Source: Candidatus Bathyarchaeia archaeon
Lineage (GTDB): Archaea; Thermoproteota; Bathyarchaeia; Bathyarchaeales; Bathyarchaeaceae
Assembly (NCBI GenBank): GCA_035283685.1
Contig: DATETJ010000009.1
Location: 544,384 to 608,383, forward strand
Reading direction: 5' to 3'
Length of the DNA stretch: 64,000 bases
The notes below the pieces were generated by a model. That model searched no databases and was not told the DNA's origin. It worked only from the letters and a program-made list of their open reading frames with translations. This document shows positions 34,416 through 42,629 of this stretch, in pieces. Position numbers and translations under genes: made by a program. The stretch's first letter is position 1. Every line of letters begins with the position of its first letter.

Positions 34416-34655
34416 CTAAATACGTGAAACAAGCGTATTCTGAAGCAGAATGTAGATTCTGACAACACGCTGTCCTTTTTCTGTCGTTAGGTATCTATTC
34501 GCTTCTTTCAATAGTAGACCTTGAGAGAGAAGCCACTCCTCATAGGTCTGAAACTGAAAGAAAGACAGACCAACCTCATACCTCACTTGCGTCTTCAGTC
34601 GAGGCTCTGAACAGAACGTCAGAATTCCGATGCTGATTTCGAGTTTTCCCCTCAT
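34416..34655 (-). CDS. ArnR1-like winged-helix protein
   Basis: 79 residues. The order LEISIGILTFCSEPRLKTQV, YEVGLSFFQFQTYEEWLLSQ, GLLLKEANRYLTTEKGQRVV is the single-domain archaeal winged-helix pattern (helix 1, recognition helices, wing with TTEKG). These small proteins are common transcription factors in archaea and in archaeal mobile elements. ATG 34655. Neighbouring genes do not show a clear operon. Confidence 0.75.
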   Translation of the reverse strand: MRGKLEISIGILTFCSEPRLKTQVRYEVGLSFFQFQTYEEWLLSQGLLLKEANRYLTTEKGQRVVRIYILLQNTLVSRI

Positions 34656-34869
34656 TTTCAGAGCCTCTCGTAGGGCTGTCGTTTTCTCGTTGGCTGTGTC
34701 GAGCCACGCACAGCACGACTCCGTTTCTGCGCATGGCGTTCATGGTGAAAATCCATCAATGCGCAAAGTCGCTTTTGCGGTTGAGTTTTTTCACCATGCC
34801 ACAAGCCCCAGAAATTAGAAAATATATGAAGATATGTGTTAAATGAAATTAACAAATAATAGGACAAAT

Positions 34870-35600
34870 TACGGTAATTTGTTTAGGTATCTGATGGGAC
34901 TGAGAGATCCTAGATTTCCCATGGGACTCAGTGAATTCACCTGACTTCCCTCAGTCTACTCCCCTAGAGGACTGACTCTAAGCTAAGCTAAGGCAAGAAC
35001 AAAGGCGAAACGCTGAGGGAGAAAAGCCTTAGATAAGCGTCTTCTATTTCCGGCTTTCGTCATCATTGAGCAGCTTCAAAAGCGCACAAAAGGCCTCTTA
35101 AAAGCTTAAGAGAGCCTCTTTCTCCTTTTGCACTCAGTTTTTTCTGAAAATGGCTTTCTGGGGCTTGAAAGGATTGTGAAGGCTAATAGACGCTTAGAAA
35201 GGGTCTTTGCGCTCCTTTTCGTTCCTATTGTGTTTTTGCTTTCGCCGACTTAAAATCGCCTAAGCCTGCCTTTCAGAAGCCTTCAAAGGGTTCTTTATCT
35301 GAGGCAATAAGGCTCCTTTCTTAAGCGCATTCAGTTGCTTTTTTCTAGGCTTTCTGTCTCTATGCTTGCAGGATAGTGAGGCTGTTGATAAGGGCCAAAG
35401 GCGCGGCTTTGGCGAGTCTCCTGGAGCTTTTTCGCTGAGGCTTCTGAGGACTTGCTTTCGGAGCATGACCATTACTACGAGGATACCCCGGTCTCTGTGA
35501 ACTCAAGGCGCCTGTGGGGATCAGCAGCTCGAGGACGGGCCCCCCTCGACTTTTCCGGGCGAGTCTTCCAGGGCTTTCTGCGAATTCCGACTCATAACAA
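34870..35600. other. Repeat-rich region without a clear gene at the left end of the accessory segment
   Basis: No convincing gene. Direct near-repeats of ATGGGACTSAG (34897, 34920), a fold-back AGGCCTCTTAA/TTAAGAGAGCCT at 35091-35117, and an imperfect direct repeat of about 60 bases (35131-35190 against 35329-35390, both with CTTTCTG and GGATNGTGA blocks, ~198 bases apart). The plus strand is rich in C and T. An origin, packaging/transfer site or non-coding RNA of the mobile element is possible; an untranslated leader is also possible. Confidence 0.45.
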
Positions 35601-35603
35601 GGC

Positions 35604-35610
35604 TTTTAAA
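35604..35610 (+). promoter_or_regulatory. TATA box of the membrane/coiled-coil operon
   Basis: TTTTAAA preceded by AAGGC, about 31-37 bases before ATG 35641. It implies a very short leader and supports 35641 rather than 35452 as the start. Confidence 0.5.
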
Positions 35611-35640
35611 CACTCCATCTCACAGAGTTTTTTGATTAGA

Positions 35641-36378
35641 ATGACTGAAGATAAGAAAGAAGAGAAGAAAGGCATAGACATAGCAGACTGGGTTAAACTT
35701 ATTGGTTACGTAGCGGCGATTTTGGTGGCTAGCACAAGTTTGCTCAGTGCTAGTGGAAGTATTCCATCATTGTGGTTTGATTTTTCATTTACTTTCTTAA
35801 TAGGGCTTATCTTGTCTGTGCCAGTTATGATTTTTGCTAAACCTATATCTAAGAAGATTAAAGGAGTAAGATTCGAGAGAAAAAGAGACGCAATTGCACA
35901 GAAGCATTTCCTAGAGTTCGAGAATCTAGTTGAAACTGCCAGAAGATTCAACAGTCCAATAAGGGACACGTTAAATAATCTGAAAAATCATTATGCCAAT
36001 GAAGTTAAGAGTTCACTGGCTCGTTTTACATTGGAAAGTTACCCCGACTCAGAAATCACAAGTGCCTTCTCTATTATTCAGAAGGAACTTAAAGAATCAA
36101 GAAAGACCTTACGGGACCTTTCGCTTATAATGAGGCAATTTGAACTGGTTCTGGAAACGTATAAGAAGTATCTGAAAATCACGGAAGAGTTTGTCCATGA
36201 GATGATGAGCCTCACAGGAAAGCCAATAGCCAAAGGTTTTGAAACGGAGTTTGAGAGTTTCAGAGAGAAATACAACTACTTTGTCAAAGACTTCAAACAA
36301 TACTGTCAGAAAGTAAATCAAGAAATTGGAGAAATAGAGTTACCAGAATGGGCTGTTGACCACATCAAGAAGTGGTAG
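35641..36378 (+). CDS. Membrane protein with long helical C-terminal region
   Basis: 245 residues from ATG 35641. A charged start (MTEDKKEEKK) precedes two membrane spans (~20-45 and 52-75), then about 165 residues of helical, coiled-coil-like sequence ending DHIKKW. No family recognised. Overlaps the next gene by a few bases; with the three following genes it forms a tight operon of membrane and charged proteins, ended by a hairpin terminator at 37327-37356. Confidence 0.7.
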   Translation: MTEDKKEEKKGIDIADWVKLIGYVAAILVASTSLLSASGSIPSLWFDFSFTFLIGLILSVPVMIFAKPISKKIKGVRFERKRDAIAQKHFLEFENLVETARRFNSPIRDTLNNLKNHYANEVKSSLARFTLESYPDSEITSAFSIIQKELKESRKTLRDLSLIMRQFELVLETYKKYLKITEEFVHEMMSLTGKPIAKGFETEFESFREKYNYFVKDFKQYCQKVNQEIGEIELPEWAVDHIKKW

Positions 36379-36944
36379 TGAACCTCTTGAATGGTGAGTT
36401 GACTCTTGCTTTCTTTACACTTGTCGGCGTATTGATTGGATACCTATTAAACCATTTCTTGACGCTAAGAGAAAAAAGCGTGATTAGAGAATTTGAGGTA
36501 AGGAAAGAAGGCAAAGAGTTCTATCTTCCACTTTACGGATTCATTGCACAACTTGCAGATTTAGTGATTGGTTACGTGACTGCACAGAAAAAGGGGAAGG
36601 CTCAACTAATCGTTAAAGAAGGCTACAATTATCTTGATTCGAATGAGGTGCTTAAGCGATACAATCAAGCCTATGAGGATTTTACGAAATTCTTGGGCAA
36701 GTCGAGAACCAGTGGTTTTGAATTGTTTATTCCATTAGAATTGTCAAGTTTGATGGAAGACATTTTAGGCTATTCCACTCTTTTCTATGAACAGCACACA
36801 TGGGATTTTAAGACAGCAGAACACTTCGCCAAGAAAACAGACTATGCTATGAAGAGAATGGAAGAACTTCTAGGTCTGAAAAGGACCTCGCTGAAAGAAA
36901 CGTTATTAAAAGTCGGGAAATTGTTACTACATTGGGGATATTAA
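36372..36944 (+). CDS. Membrane-anchored helical protein
   Basis: 190 residues from GTG 36372 (GTG 36378, which overlaps the upstream TAG, is an alternative). One membrane span near the N terminus (LAFFTLVGVLIGYLLNHFL), then a soluble helical part rich in aromatic and charged residues. Looks like a distant partner of the upstream two-span protein. Function unknown. Confidence 0.7.
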   Translation: MVVNLLNGELTLAFFTLVGVLIGYLLNHFLTLREKSVIREFEVRKEGKEFYLPLYGFIAQLADLVIGYVTAQKKGKAQLIVKEGYNYLDSNEVLKRYNQAYEDFTKFLGKSRTSGFELFIPLELSSLMEDILGYSTLFYEQHTWDFKTAEHFAKKTDYAMKRMEELLGLKRTSLKETLLKVGKLLLHWGY

Positions 36945-36945
36945 C

Positions 36946-37146
36946 TTGCCAGAAAGTAAGGATGAAGAAGAAGGAAGAATCGAGCGAGAGAAACGTAGAG
37001 CACTTCGCTCAGAGGAAATTGAACTCAAGAAAGCCCGTATTCGTTCAGAAGCAACACTTAACCTAAAAGAGGCAAAAATCAGGTCACAAGAAGCCGAGAA
37101 AAGAAAGACAGAAGCACAGAGGGAAAGTGAGAAAGAATCGAAGTGA
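36946..37146 (+). CDS. Highly charged coiled-coil protein
   Basis: 66 residues from TTG 36946, one base after the upstream stop. About 60 percent of residues are Glu, Lys, Arg or Asp, with heptad-like repeats (EEIELKKARIRSEATLNLKE). Overlaps the next gene by four bases. Probably one continuous helix; function unknown. Confidence 0.6.
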   Translation: MPESKDEEEGRIEREKRRALRSEEIELKKARIRSEATLNLKEAKIRSQEAEKRKTEAQRESEKESK

Positions 37147-37334
37147 ACAGAATGCCAGAAGAGCAGATAGAAAAGAAAGAAGTGAAGTTGCAACGCATTC
37201 GTTCAAAAGAAGTAGAATCTCAAAAACTGCTTCTAAAGTCGTCTGAAGTTGGCATAGACACTGCACTAAAGTCTTCTAAGGTTGAAGAGTCAAAGTCGAA
37301 AGCCAAAGAAGAATCAAATAGAAGAGAGGGTTAG
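37143..37334 (+). CDS. Second highly charged coiled-coil protein
   Basis: 63 residues from GTG 37143, overlapping the upstream gene (GTGA). Composition resembles its neighbour: IRSKEVESQKLLLKSSE and KSSKVEESKSKAKEESNRRE. The two may be diverged copies or two halves of one helical assembly. No homology recognised. Confidence 0.6.
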   Translation: MNRMPEEQIEKKEVKLQRIRSKEVESQKLLLKSSEVGIDTALKSSKVEESKSKAKEESNRREG

Positions 37335-37375
37335 CGGCTCTCTACAGAGCAACCCTATTTTTCTGTTTTCCTGCA
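37327..37375 (+). terminator. Hairpin terminator after the coiled-coil operon
   Basis: AGGGTT (37327-37332) pairs with AACCCT (37351-37356) and an inner GCTCT pairs with AGAGC, followed by ATTTTTCTGTTTTCC. The operon on the plus strand and the DUF6788-like gene on the minus strand converge here. Confidence 0.6.
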
Positions 37376-37397
37376 GCCGGGTCCCTTGGAATCCTTT

Positions 37398-37718
37398 TCA
37401 GTATTCGTCACCCTCTTCTTGTCCTAAGATTTCAGCATCAACATCGCGAAGCATAACCTCCAACTCTTCCCTGGAGTGAAACATCAGTTCGCCTAGCGCC
37501 TTGGGCAAGTATTTTCTTTTGACTTTCCCAGCCGAATAGTAATGAAGATAGGTGTACGGACCATGCAGGGTTCCGTTCTGACACTTATGGCAACAATGCT
37601 TTCCACAGTTTACCCGCTCCCAAACTACAGACCCCTTGAGTCTTTGTTTGAGTTCCAAGGCTTCAAGAATCACGGTTTTCTCATGCTGTTTTCTTAGGAC
37701 AACTTGTGACGTCTGCAT
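37398..37718 (-). CDS. DUF6788-like protein
   Basis: 106 residues. ERVNCGKHCCHKCQNGTLHG followed by PYTYLHYYSAGKVKRKYLP is the CGKxxCxC...HGPYxYL pattern that I link to DUF6788, a short family often found in archaeal and bacterial mobile elements. Probably a small metal-binding, possibly DNA-binding protein. It begins five bases after the tiny gene upstream and is part of the minus-strand run that starts with the primase. Confidence 0.65.
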   Translation of the reverse strand: MQTSQVVLRKQHEKTVILEALELKQRLKGSVVWERVNCGKHCCHKCQNGTLHGPYTYLHYYSAGKVKRKYLPKALGELMFHSREELEVMLRDVDAEILGQEEGDEY

Positions 37719-37722
37719 TTAC

Positions 37723-37842
37723 TCAGACACCTCTTCTTCGCGCTCGAATTTCTCGGACCAGCCTCCGACATCTTGCTTCGTAAGTTTCATCGAACCTAAG
37801 CCGCTTTCGCAAAAGGCGAACGTCCTCAATAAACTCACTCAT
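37723..37842 (-). CDS. 39-residue basic protein
   Basis: ATG 37842 overlaps the stop of the upstream gene by eight bases, and its own stop is four bases before the DUF6788-like start, so it is embedded in an operon. The peptide (SEFIEDVRLLRKRLRFDE onward) is helical with 14 arginines. Possibly nucleic-acid binding. Position argues strongly for translation. Confidence 0.6.
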   Translation of the reverse strand: MSEFIEDVRLLRKRLRFDETYEARCRRLVREIRARRRGV

Positions 37843-38131
37843 TCTCTTTTTCCTCTGGCTCTTCTCTAGGAAGTTTCTTTATCACTTGAAGTTGGACTCG
37901 AATCTTGTCTCCAGCTCGAATGTCATAGAGAGCCACGTCCTCGTCGCGGAGTCTCAGGTAAGATACTCTGGAATGCTTCTTGACGATCAGCCACTCCGTA
38001 ACCCAGATTTTTTCCACTTCGAGAGACAATGTTTCACCTCTCACCATTTTATGTTGGTTTTCTTTCGGATTCGGTGTGAAATCATCCATTTTTTCCGTAC
38101 CCACAGTCGAGAAGCAAGAGTTGTTCTCCAA
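37835..38131 (-). CDS. Small protein with AbrB-like strand pattern
   Basis: 98 residues at most; ATG 38089 (MDDFTPN) is a possible later start. The C half, YLRLRDEDVALYDIRAGDKIRVQLQ, recalls the GD-turn of swapped-hairpin AbrB domains, followed by a Glu-rich tail. Assignment is weak. It overlaps the 39-residue gene downstream by eight bases. Confidence 0.5.
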   Translation of the reverse strand: MENNSCFSTVGTEKMDDFTPNPKENQHKMVRGETLSLEVEKIWVTEWLIVKKHSRVSYLRLRDEDVALYDIRAGDKIRVQLQVIKKLPREEPEEKENE

Positions 38132-38193
38132 GGTCTAGGGAAATGGTCTCCGAGGTTTCTACGGAAGCATGGGCTTTTCCCATACGTACGTGA

Positions 38194-38418
38194 TTAAATA
38201 ACATAGTTTTTCATTTTCTCCATGATTTTTTCGGGTTTCTCAGTCGAAAAGGGCGCTTGATCCAGTAGCGCGAGAATTTCGTCAACGTCTTGCCGGAGCC
38301 GCTGAAACGCCGAGCAGATCTTGATCAAGTCTTTTTGCGGCAACCGTTCCCAAGATGCCTGGATCAAGAGGAAACGGTTCAGCTGCTCGGCCAGGTCCCT
38401 TTTCGTCACTTTACTCAT
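38194..38418 (-). CDS. Small helical protein coupled to the primase gene
   Basis: 74 residues from ATG 38418, which overlaps the stop of the primase gene (ATGA context). The earlier start lies within the primase gene and is rejected. Helical: TKRDLAEQLNRFLLIQASWE, AFQRLRQDVDEILALLDQ. Function unknown; translational coupling suggests a role in element replication. Confidence 0.6.
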   Translation of the reverse strand: MSKVTKRDLAEQLNRFLLIQASWERLPQKDLIKICSAFQRLRQDVDEILALLDQAPFSTEKPEKIMEKMKNYVI

Positions 38419-41039
38419 TTGGCTTCTCGCTCCACAAATTCTCGAACTAGATCTTGAACTCGACCTCCACAATCCACACAGACAGCGTCATACCGTGAGC
38501 CATCTAGTAGTTGGATTTGCCAAACTAAGTTCGCGTCTGATGTCTGACAAAGGGGACATTTGCCCCTTTCAACTGGGTTAAGGGGCCGAACACTCAGAAC
38601 TTGGTTCACACCTTTCTGAAACTCTGATTGCAGCCAAGCGAAGAATTTGATCTTGGTGCGTTTCTCACCCATAGAAGAAGAGGTCAAAATAGCGTCCGAA
38701 GCGTCCCTACCGTCCCTACCGTCCCGATCAGGTGGGGCGCTTGGGACGCTTGGGACACTTGTTATACTTATTCTTCTAGAGCCACCACTCTTGCTAGCTT
38801 CAATCTCCCAGCCTAAGGACTTAAGCGATGGTGCCAGCTCATTCAACTGCCTAACTAGAACGTGAGGAGCCTTGGGCCAAGAATGTTGCCTCGTGCTAAT
38901 GTTGAGCAATTTGGCGTGACCCAAAAGATTCGTGAAGAGATCTGTTGGTGACCCTTCCCAATCCGCTTCCCAATTCCTCTTTTCAAGCCAATCGAGCAAA
39001 ACCGTTGCCACCGGGCTGGCATGCGCCGCTTCTTCGACTTGGCTCTTGACTTTCTCCTCATAGGCTTCCAAGAATTCTTTCTCATCCTTACCTAGGGCTT
39101 TGGCTATGGCACACCCCCACCGAGTGAAATCAGCCATGCGGAATAATCCATCAGGATTGATCGTTGGGTATGCCTGAAACGCTCTCACAAGAACATCTAG
39201 AAATCCGCCAAGAATGCTAGCGCGCTCCTTTTCAAAGTCCGCCAGTAGTCTTGCTTCGGTTTTCCTTTTCTCTTTCGGAATATTCTGAAGACTAACCAAG
39301 ACGGTGCGATCCAACAGATCCCCACGTTGAGCCGCTATGTTGATCCCGTTCAGACCGACACAACGCTTAAAATTGTAAATCACGTCGTCGTCATCCGAAT
39401 ATAGTTCACGCTTCGTGAACCCTCCACCTGTGGCTGCGCGGCACAAGCTATCGCTGATCCAGGTTGGTATGCTCGTTATGTTATCGTAGAAGGCAAGCCA
39501 GTGGTGATCGAGTTGTTGAACCCGTTCACGTTCGTCTCGAGGCATAATCAAGACTTCAATGCTGCTTGGGTCGAACACGGATCTGATGATCCTGAACACC
39601 AGAGTTTTCCCAGAGCCTTGAATGCCATAAAAGACCAAGATTGGATGAGGAATTAATGGAATCCAGTAAGTCACGCATGTGCACATTAGAACCAGACGAG
39701 TACCCTCATCTTTTTCGTCGATGTTAAGATAGCTCAAAAGCTTCCATGCGTCCCCGCTTCGTTCCGGCTCAGGTAATGGGAGCTGATGACTGTAACGTCT
39801 GAATAGTATTGGGGGATTGTCTACAATTGTCCAGCCGGTTGCAGTTACCTTTATGGCACGCCACGCTGAGTCACCCATGTCAATCCAAACGCCGTCTTCC
39901 GCGGGGGCGACTCTGTTATAAAGTGTGTATTGCTCTCCTTGAAGGAGCGCCTTGCCCTGCAGAACGTTGATGGCGCTGCTCAATCCTTCTGTTCCAGGGA
40001 CTTTCTGGTCCGTCTGCCACATGAGATTTGCAAACCAGGATTTGAACTGTCGACTGCGTATGGGCATGAGCACATTGACGCCTGCTTGTCTGACTCTAAT
40101 GTAAGGTGTTTTGTGTTGGTCATGAAAAAAGACTGGCTGCTGCACTTCGCAAAGAGTTACGAGGCGATCTGCTTGGCTGCCTTCTTTTGGTTCTTTCTTG
40201 TTTTTGGGGCACTCAGGGAGACAATAACCCCAACTCTTGATAGAAGCGCATGAAGCGGTTTTGTCAGGATCAGCACTTCGCACCTGCACCAGACACTTAT
40301 CCCTGTCGAAATCATCTTGATGTCTAAAGAGGTCGACAATTTCTTCGTCTGAATAGCCTGCCCTTTTATGCTCCGAAGCAATGCACAGCCTCATGGCGTG
40401 CGCAATGTGACGGTCCCTTTCCAAAGCCGCTTCACAACATATGCGCGCCTGGGCTTTCCTACGCCTTTTCCTAGGTGCTACGGTTTTTGTGACCTCTCGT
40501 GATTTCCCAACACCGATGTGGTACAACCCGTCGTAAAATGTGCTCTCAAGGTCTTCTAGAACGGTCGGTTCGCTGTCGTTCATGCGAACGTAGTCCTTAC
40601 TGGGCCACACGACAATGAGTTTGCTGCGGCCCAAAAGTTCGAGAGCTGCTGAATCATGAAAACTGTTTACTGTCGCAGGCTGCTTTCTCGAATAGAAAAC
40701 CCAATGTTCACCACCAGATGGAGTTCTTTCAATCCGTGTGGCTAGAAGTTCCTTCAAAAATTTTCTGCCGAGCTCTTTTGCCTCTTCAGTGACGTCTTTG
40801 ACGTCATAGTCGATGGCGCCGAGATACAGTCCATTAATTTGTTTGGCTCCGCCGATTAGTGCGAAACCATCAGCTGCAGCCCAGGGCAGCTCGGCAAAAT
40901 CGTCACTTGACTGCGAGGCAGATTGAAGCTCAGCCCATTTGATGAGAGGCGTTTTCCCTTTGACCGGCACAATGTTCAAGCCTAATCGCCAATACTGACC
41001 CGCGATTTCCTTTATATTTGGTTCAGCCTGGTTGCTCAT
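38415..41039 (-). CDS. Primase-polymerase/helicase replication protein of the mobile element
   Basis: 874 residues. The first ~180 match the bifunctional primase-polymerase domain: LGLNIVPVKGKTPLIKW, AIDYDVKD with the metal-binding Asp pair, RTPSGGEHWVFYS and LLGRSKLIVVWPS. A middle part with CxxxC (CASIKSWGYCLPECP) may be a PriCT-like or zinc unit. The C half has Walker A YGIQGSGKTLVFRII and a Walker B-like HHWLAFYDN, as in superfamily 3/AAA+ plasmid helicases. A Ser/Asp/Arg-rich linker precedes a terminal zinc ribbon, CPLCQ ... CVDCGG. It should start and unwind replication forks of an extrachromosomal stage. Confidence 0.85.
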   Translation of the reverse strand: MSNQAEPNIKEIAGQYWRLGLNIVPVKGKTPLIKWAELQSASQSSDDFAELPWAAADGFALIGGAKQINGLYLGAIDYDVKDVTEEAKELGRKFLKELLATRIERTPSGGEHWVFYSRKQPATVNSFHDSAALELLGRSKLIVVWPSKDYVRMNDSEPTVLEDLESTFYDGLYHIGVGKSREVTKTVAPRKRRRKAQARICCEAALERDRHIAHAMRLCIASEHKRAGYSDEEIVDLFRHQDDFDRDKCLVQVRSADPDKTASCASIKSWGYCLPECPKNKKEPKEGSQADRLVTLCEVQQPVFFHDQHKTPYIRVRQAGVNVLMPIRSRQFKSWFANLMWQTDQKVPGTEGLSSAINVLQGKALLQGEQYTLYNRVAPAEDGVWIDMGDSAWRAIKVTATGWTIVDNPPILFRRYSHQLPLPEPERSGDAWKLLSYLNIDEKDEGTRLVLMCTCVTYWIPLIPHPILVFYGIQGSGKTLVFRIIRSVFDPSSIEVLIMPRDERERVQQLDHHWLAFYDNITSIPTWISDSLCRAATGGGFTKRELYSDDDDVIYNFKRCVGLNGINIAAQRGDLLDRTVLVSLQNIPKEKRKTEARLLADFEKERASILGGFLDVLVRAFQAYPTINPDGLFRMADFTRWGCAIAKALGKDEKEFLEAYEEKVKSQVEEAAHASPVATVLLDWLEKRNWEADWEGSPTDLFTNLLGHAKLLNISTRQHSWPKAPHVLVRQLNELAPSLKSLGWEIEASKSGGSRRISITSVPSVPSAPPDRDGRDGRDASDAILTSSSMGEKRTKIKFFAWLQSEFQKGVNQVLSVRPLNPVERGKCPLCQTSDANLVWQIQLLDGSRYDAVCVDCGGRVQDLVREFVEREAK

Positions 41040-41054
41040 GCCATTCCACCTAGC

Positions 41055-41408
41055 TTATTCAGGCAGACCCACACGTGACCTCTGTACACGCAGAAACGCA
41101 TTCGCAACTCGCTCCCTTCCAAATTTCTTGAACAGCTCATTCAAAGGGCCCTCGATCTCTCTGTCAAGTAGAGCTTCGTTCTCAACATCCTTCAAAGCGT
41201 CAGCTAACGCGGAAGCTTGACAAAGGGGGAAGTGGATGGACTCAAGCGTCAGAATTCTTCCCGATTCTTCTCTCTTCGAGTGTTTCACCACGACTTCGGC
41301 GGGTTCGTCTGGGAACCTCTGAACCTGCAAAAATGCGAGTTCGTCTCGACTTATCGGCAATGTCTTATTGAAAAGAGGCTTGACGCCGAACAGAGGAGAT
41401 TGAGCCAT
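41055..41408 (-). CDS. Hypothetical protein of the mobile element
   Basis: 117 residues. Starts MAQSPLFGVKPLFNK; contains ALADALKDVENEALLDREIE and a C-terminal FGRERVANAFLRVQRSRVG. No recognised domain. It lies between the RHH/hypothetical pair and the primase, 15 bases from the latter, in one minus-strand run. Confidence 0.65.
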   Translation of the reverse strand: MAQSPLFGVKPLFNKTLPISRDELAFLQVQRFPDEPAEVVVKHSKREESGRILTLESIHFPLCQASALADALKDVENEALLDREIEGPLNELFKKFGRERVANAFLRVQRSRVGLPE

Positions 41409-41415
41409 GTTGAAA

Positions 41416-41838
41416 TCACTGCCGCTTCAATGGCTGTCGAAAAATCCGGTCTTCACCATAAAGCCAGTAACTGAACTGGTAGCTAGCTCCATGATACCTT
41501 GACTGGATTAGTGCATTGTTTTGTCGCAGGATGTTGTAGGCTGTGCTCCACCTGTCTGGCAAGTTGTTGGATTTGAGAGCCGTTTGCAGGTCAGTTAATC
41601 GTTCACTCTTGACATCCTCAAACTTCAAGATAGTGAAAGCAACTTCTGGCACTGAAGCTACTGACTGTTTTGGGCTTTCTTTCTTCTCAGCTTCTTGAAG
41701 CCCTAATTTTGCACCAACTCTGTTGATCTCAGCATCATACACCTCTCTAGCAGCTCTGTGTGCATTCTCAAAGGTTTCGTGAAGATTCCGTTTGAATGCC
41801 AAACGTGCAGCGTATTCGGTGGCGTCTGGGTAGCTCAC
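41416..41838 (-). CDS. Hypothetical protein of the mobile element
   Basis: 140 residues, mainly helical (ARLAFKRNLHETFENAHRAA) with a Tyr/Phe-rich end, YHGASYQFSYWLYGEDRIF. No recognised domain. Three bases separate it from the ribbon-helix-helix gene upstream and seven from the next gene. Confidence 0.65.
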   Translation of the reverse strand: MSYPDATEYAARLAFKRNLHETFENAHRAAREVYDAEINRVGAKLGLQEAEKKESPKQSVASVPEVAFTILKFEDVKSERLTDLQTALKSNNLPDRWSTAYNILRQNNALIQSRYHGASYQFSYWLYGEDRIFRQPLKRQ

Positions 41839-41841
41839 TTT

Positions 41842-42039
41842 TTAGGCTCCTTGGGCGGGTTCCTTTTCAAACAATTTTCTATAAAGGTCGGGTGCATCGC
41901 TCTTGATTTTCTCGCGAGCTGCGTCTCGGTAGAAATCACTCTCGTTCATGTGCATATCGAGAGTAATAAATTCCCTCACAGTGTCTCGCAAGGTTTGTGG
42001 CGCTCTGAAGGTTATCCGGACATCCTTTTCTTTGGCCAT
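41842..42039 (-). CDS. Ribbon-helix-helix (CopG/Arc-like) DNA-binding protein
   Basis: 65 residues. VRITFRAPQTLRDTVREFIT gives the ribbon strand and first helix, and MHMNESDFYRDAAREKI the second helix, the CopG/Arc layout. First gene of the minus-strand replication operon and divergent from the winged-helix gene at 42130, with repeated sites between them, so it probably represses its own operon or sets copy number. Confidence 0.8.
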   Translation of the reverse strand: MAKEKDVRITFRAPQTLRDTVREFITLDMHMNESDFYRDAAREKIKSDAPDLYRKLFEKEPAQGA

Positions 42040-42096
42040 TTTGTTCTACTCTCGGTCGGACAAAGGCAAGACAAAAATAAAAGTTGTTTCCATAAA

Positions 42097-42128
42097 AGTA
42101 ACACTTGGTCGAATCAGTAACAGTTTGG
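42097..42128. promoter_or_regulatory. Direct repeats between two divergent regulator genes
   Basis: AGTAACACTTGG (42097-42108) and AGTAACAGTTTGG (42116-42128) are near-identical, 19 bases apart (about two helical turns), just before the start of the winged-helix gene. Candidate operator for either regulator. Confidence 0.45.
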
Positions 42129-42129
42129 G

Positions 42130-42621
42130 ATGACCAAAATGCCACGAGATGCAGAACGTGAACGAAAACTACGAGTGCCCGAAATATTAGAAACTCTTCA
42201 CAAAAAGGCTGTTGAAAACAGGGAAAACCCAACGATGGGATTTCGAGAGATAAGAAAAACAACCAGGATGGGGACAAACTCTCTTTACAAATGGTTGGAT
42301 GAACTCGTCGACGCTGGACATGTTGCCACAACAACGATCGGCGCCTACAAACGATATTACATAACCCCTCAGGGTACAGACCATCAAAAATCTCAGTCAC
42401 AGATGGAACAGATCCTAGCGGCAAAACCGAAAATAATGAGGTTAGAATCCGAAAATCCGCAGGATCCTACAGCCACCGTATATTACAAGAACATCTCATT
42501 CTCGGACCTCGAAAGCGTCGTCCGTCCGACTTGGGAGAAATTTGTCAAGGAAATCAGGACCGAACTCAAAGACAGAAAATGTGAAATTGGATTTGTTGGG
42601 ACGATCAAGCCTCCTCAGTAA
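42130..42621 (+). CDS. Winged-helix regulator of the mobile element
   Basis: 163 residues; ATG 42139 is an alternative start. GFREIRKTTRMGTNSLYKWL and ELVDAGHVATTTIGAYKRYY form the helix-turn-helix and wing; the C half (KNISFSDLESVVRPTWEKFV) is unassigned. Divergent from the ribbon-helix-helix gene across a 90-base spacer with direct repeats, a classic control switch between two operons. Confidence 0.7.
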   Translation: MTKMPRDAERERKLRVPEILETLHKKAVENRENPTMGFREIRKTTRMGTNSLYKWLDELVDAGHVATTTIGAYKRYYITPQGTDHQKSQSQMEQILAAKPKIMRLESENPQDPTATVYYKNISFSDLESVVRPTWEKFVKEIRTELKDRKCEIGFVGTIKPPQ

Positions 42622-42629
42622 AGAAAAGA

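Noticed and set aside
34870..35450. CRISPR array
   Set aside because: The repeats are imperfect, irregularly spaced and too few.
35260..35472. 70-codon Lys/Arg-rich minus-strand frame
   Set aside because: Lies in the repeat-rich region; its composition follows from the pyrimidine-rich repeats and no start signal is seen.
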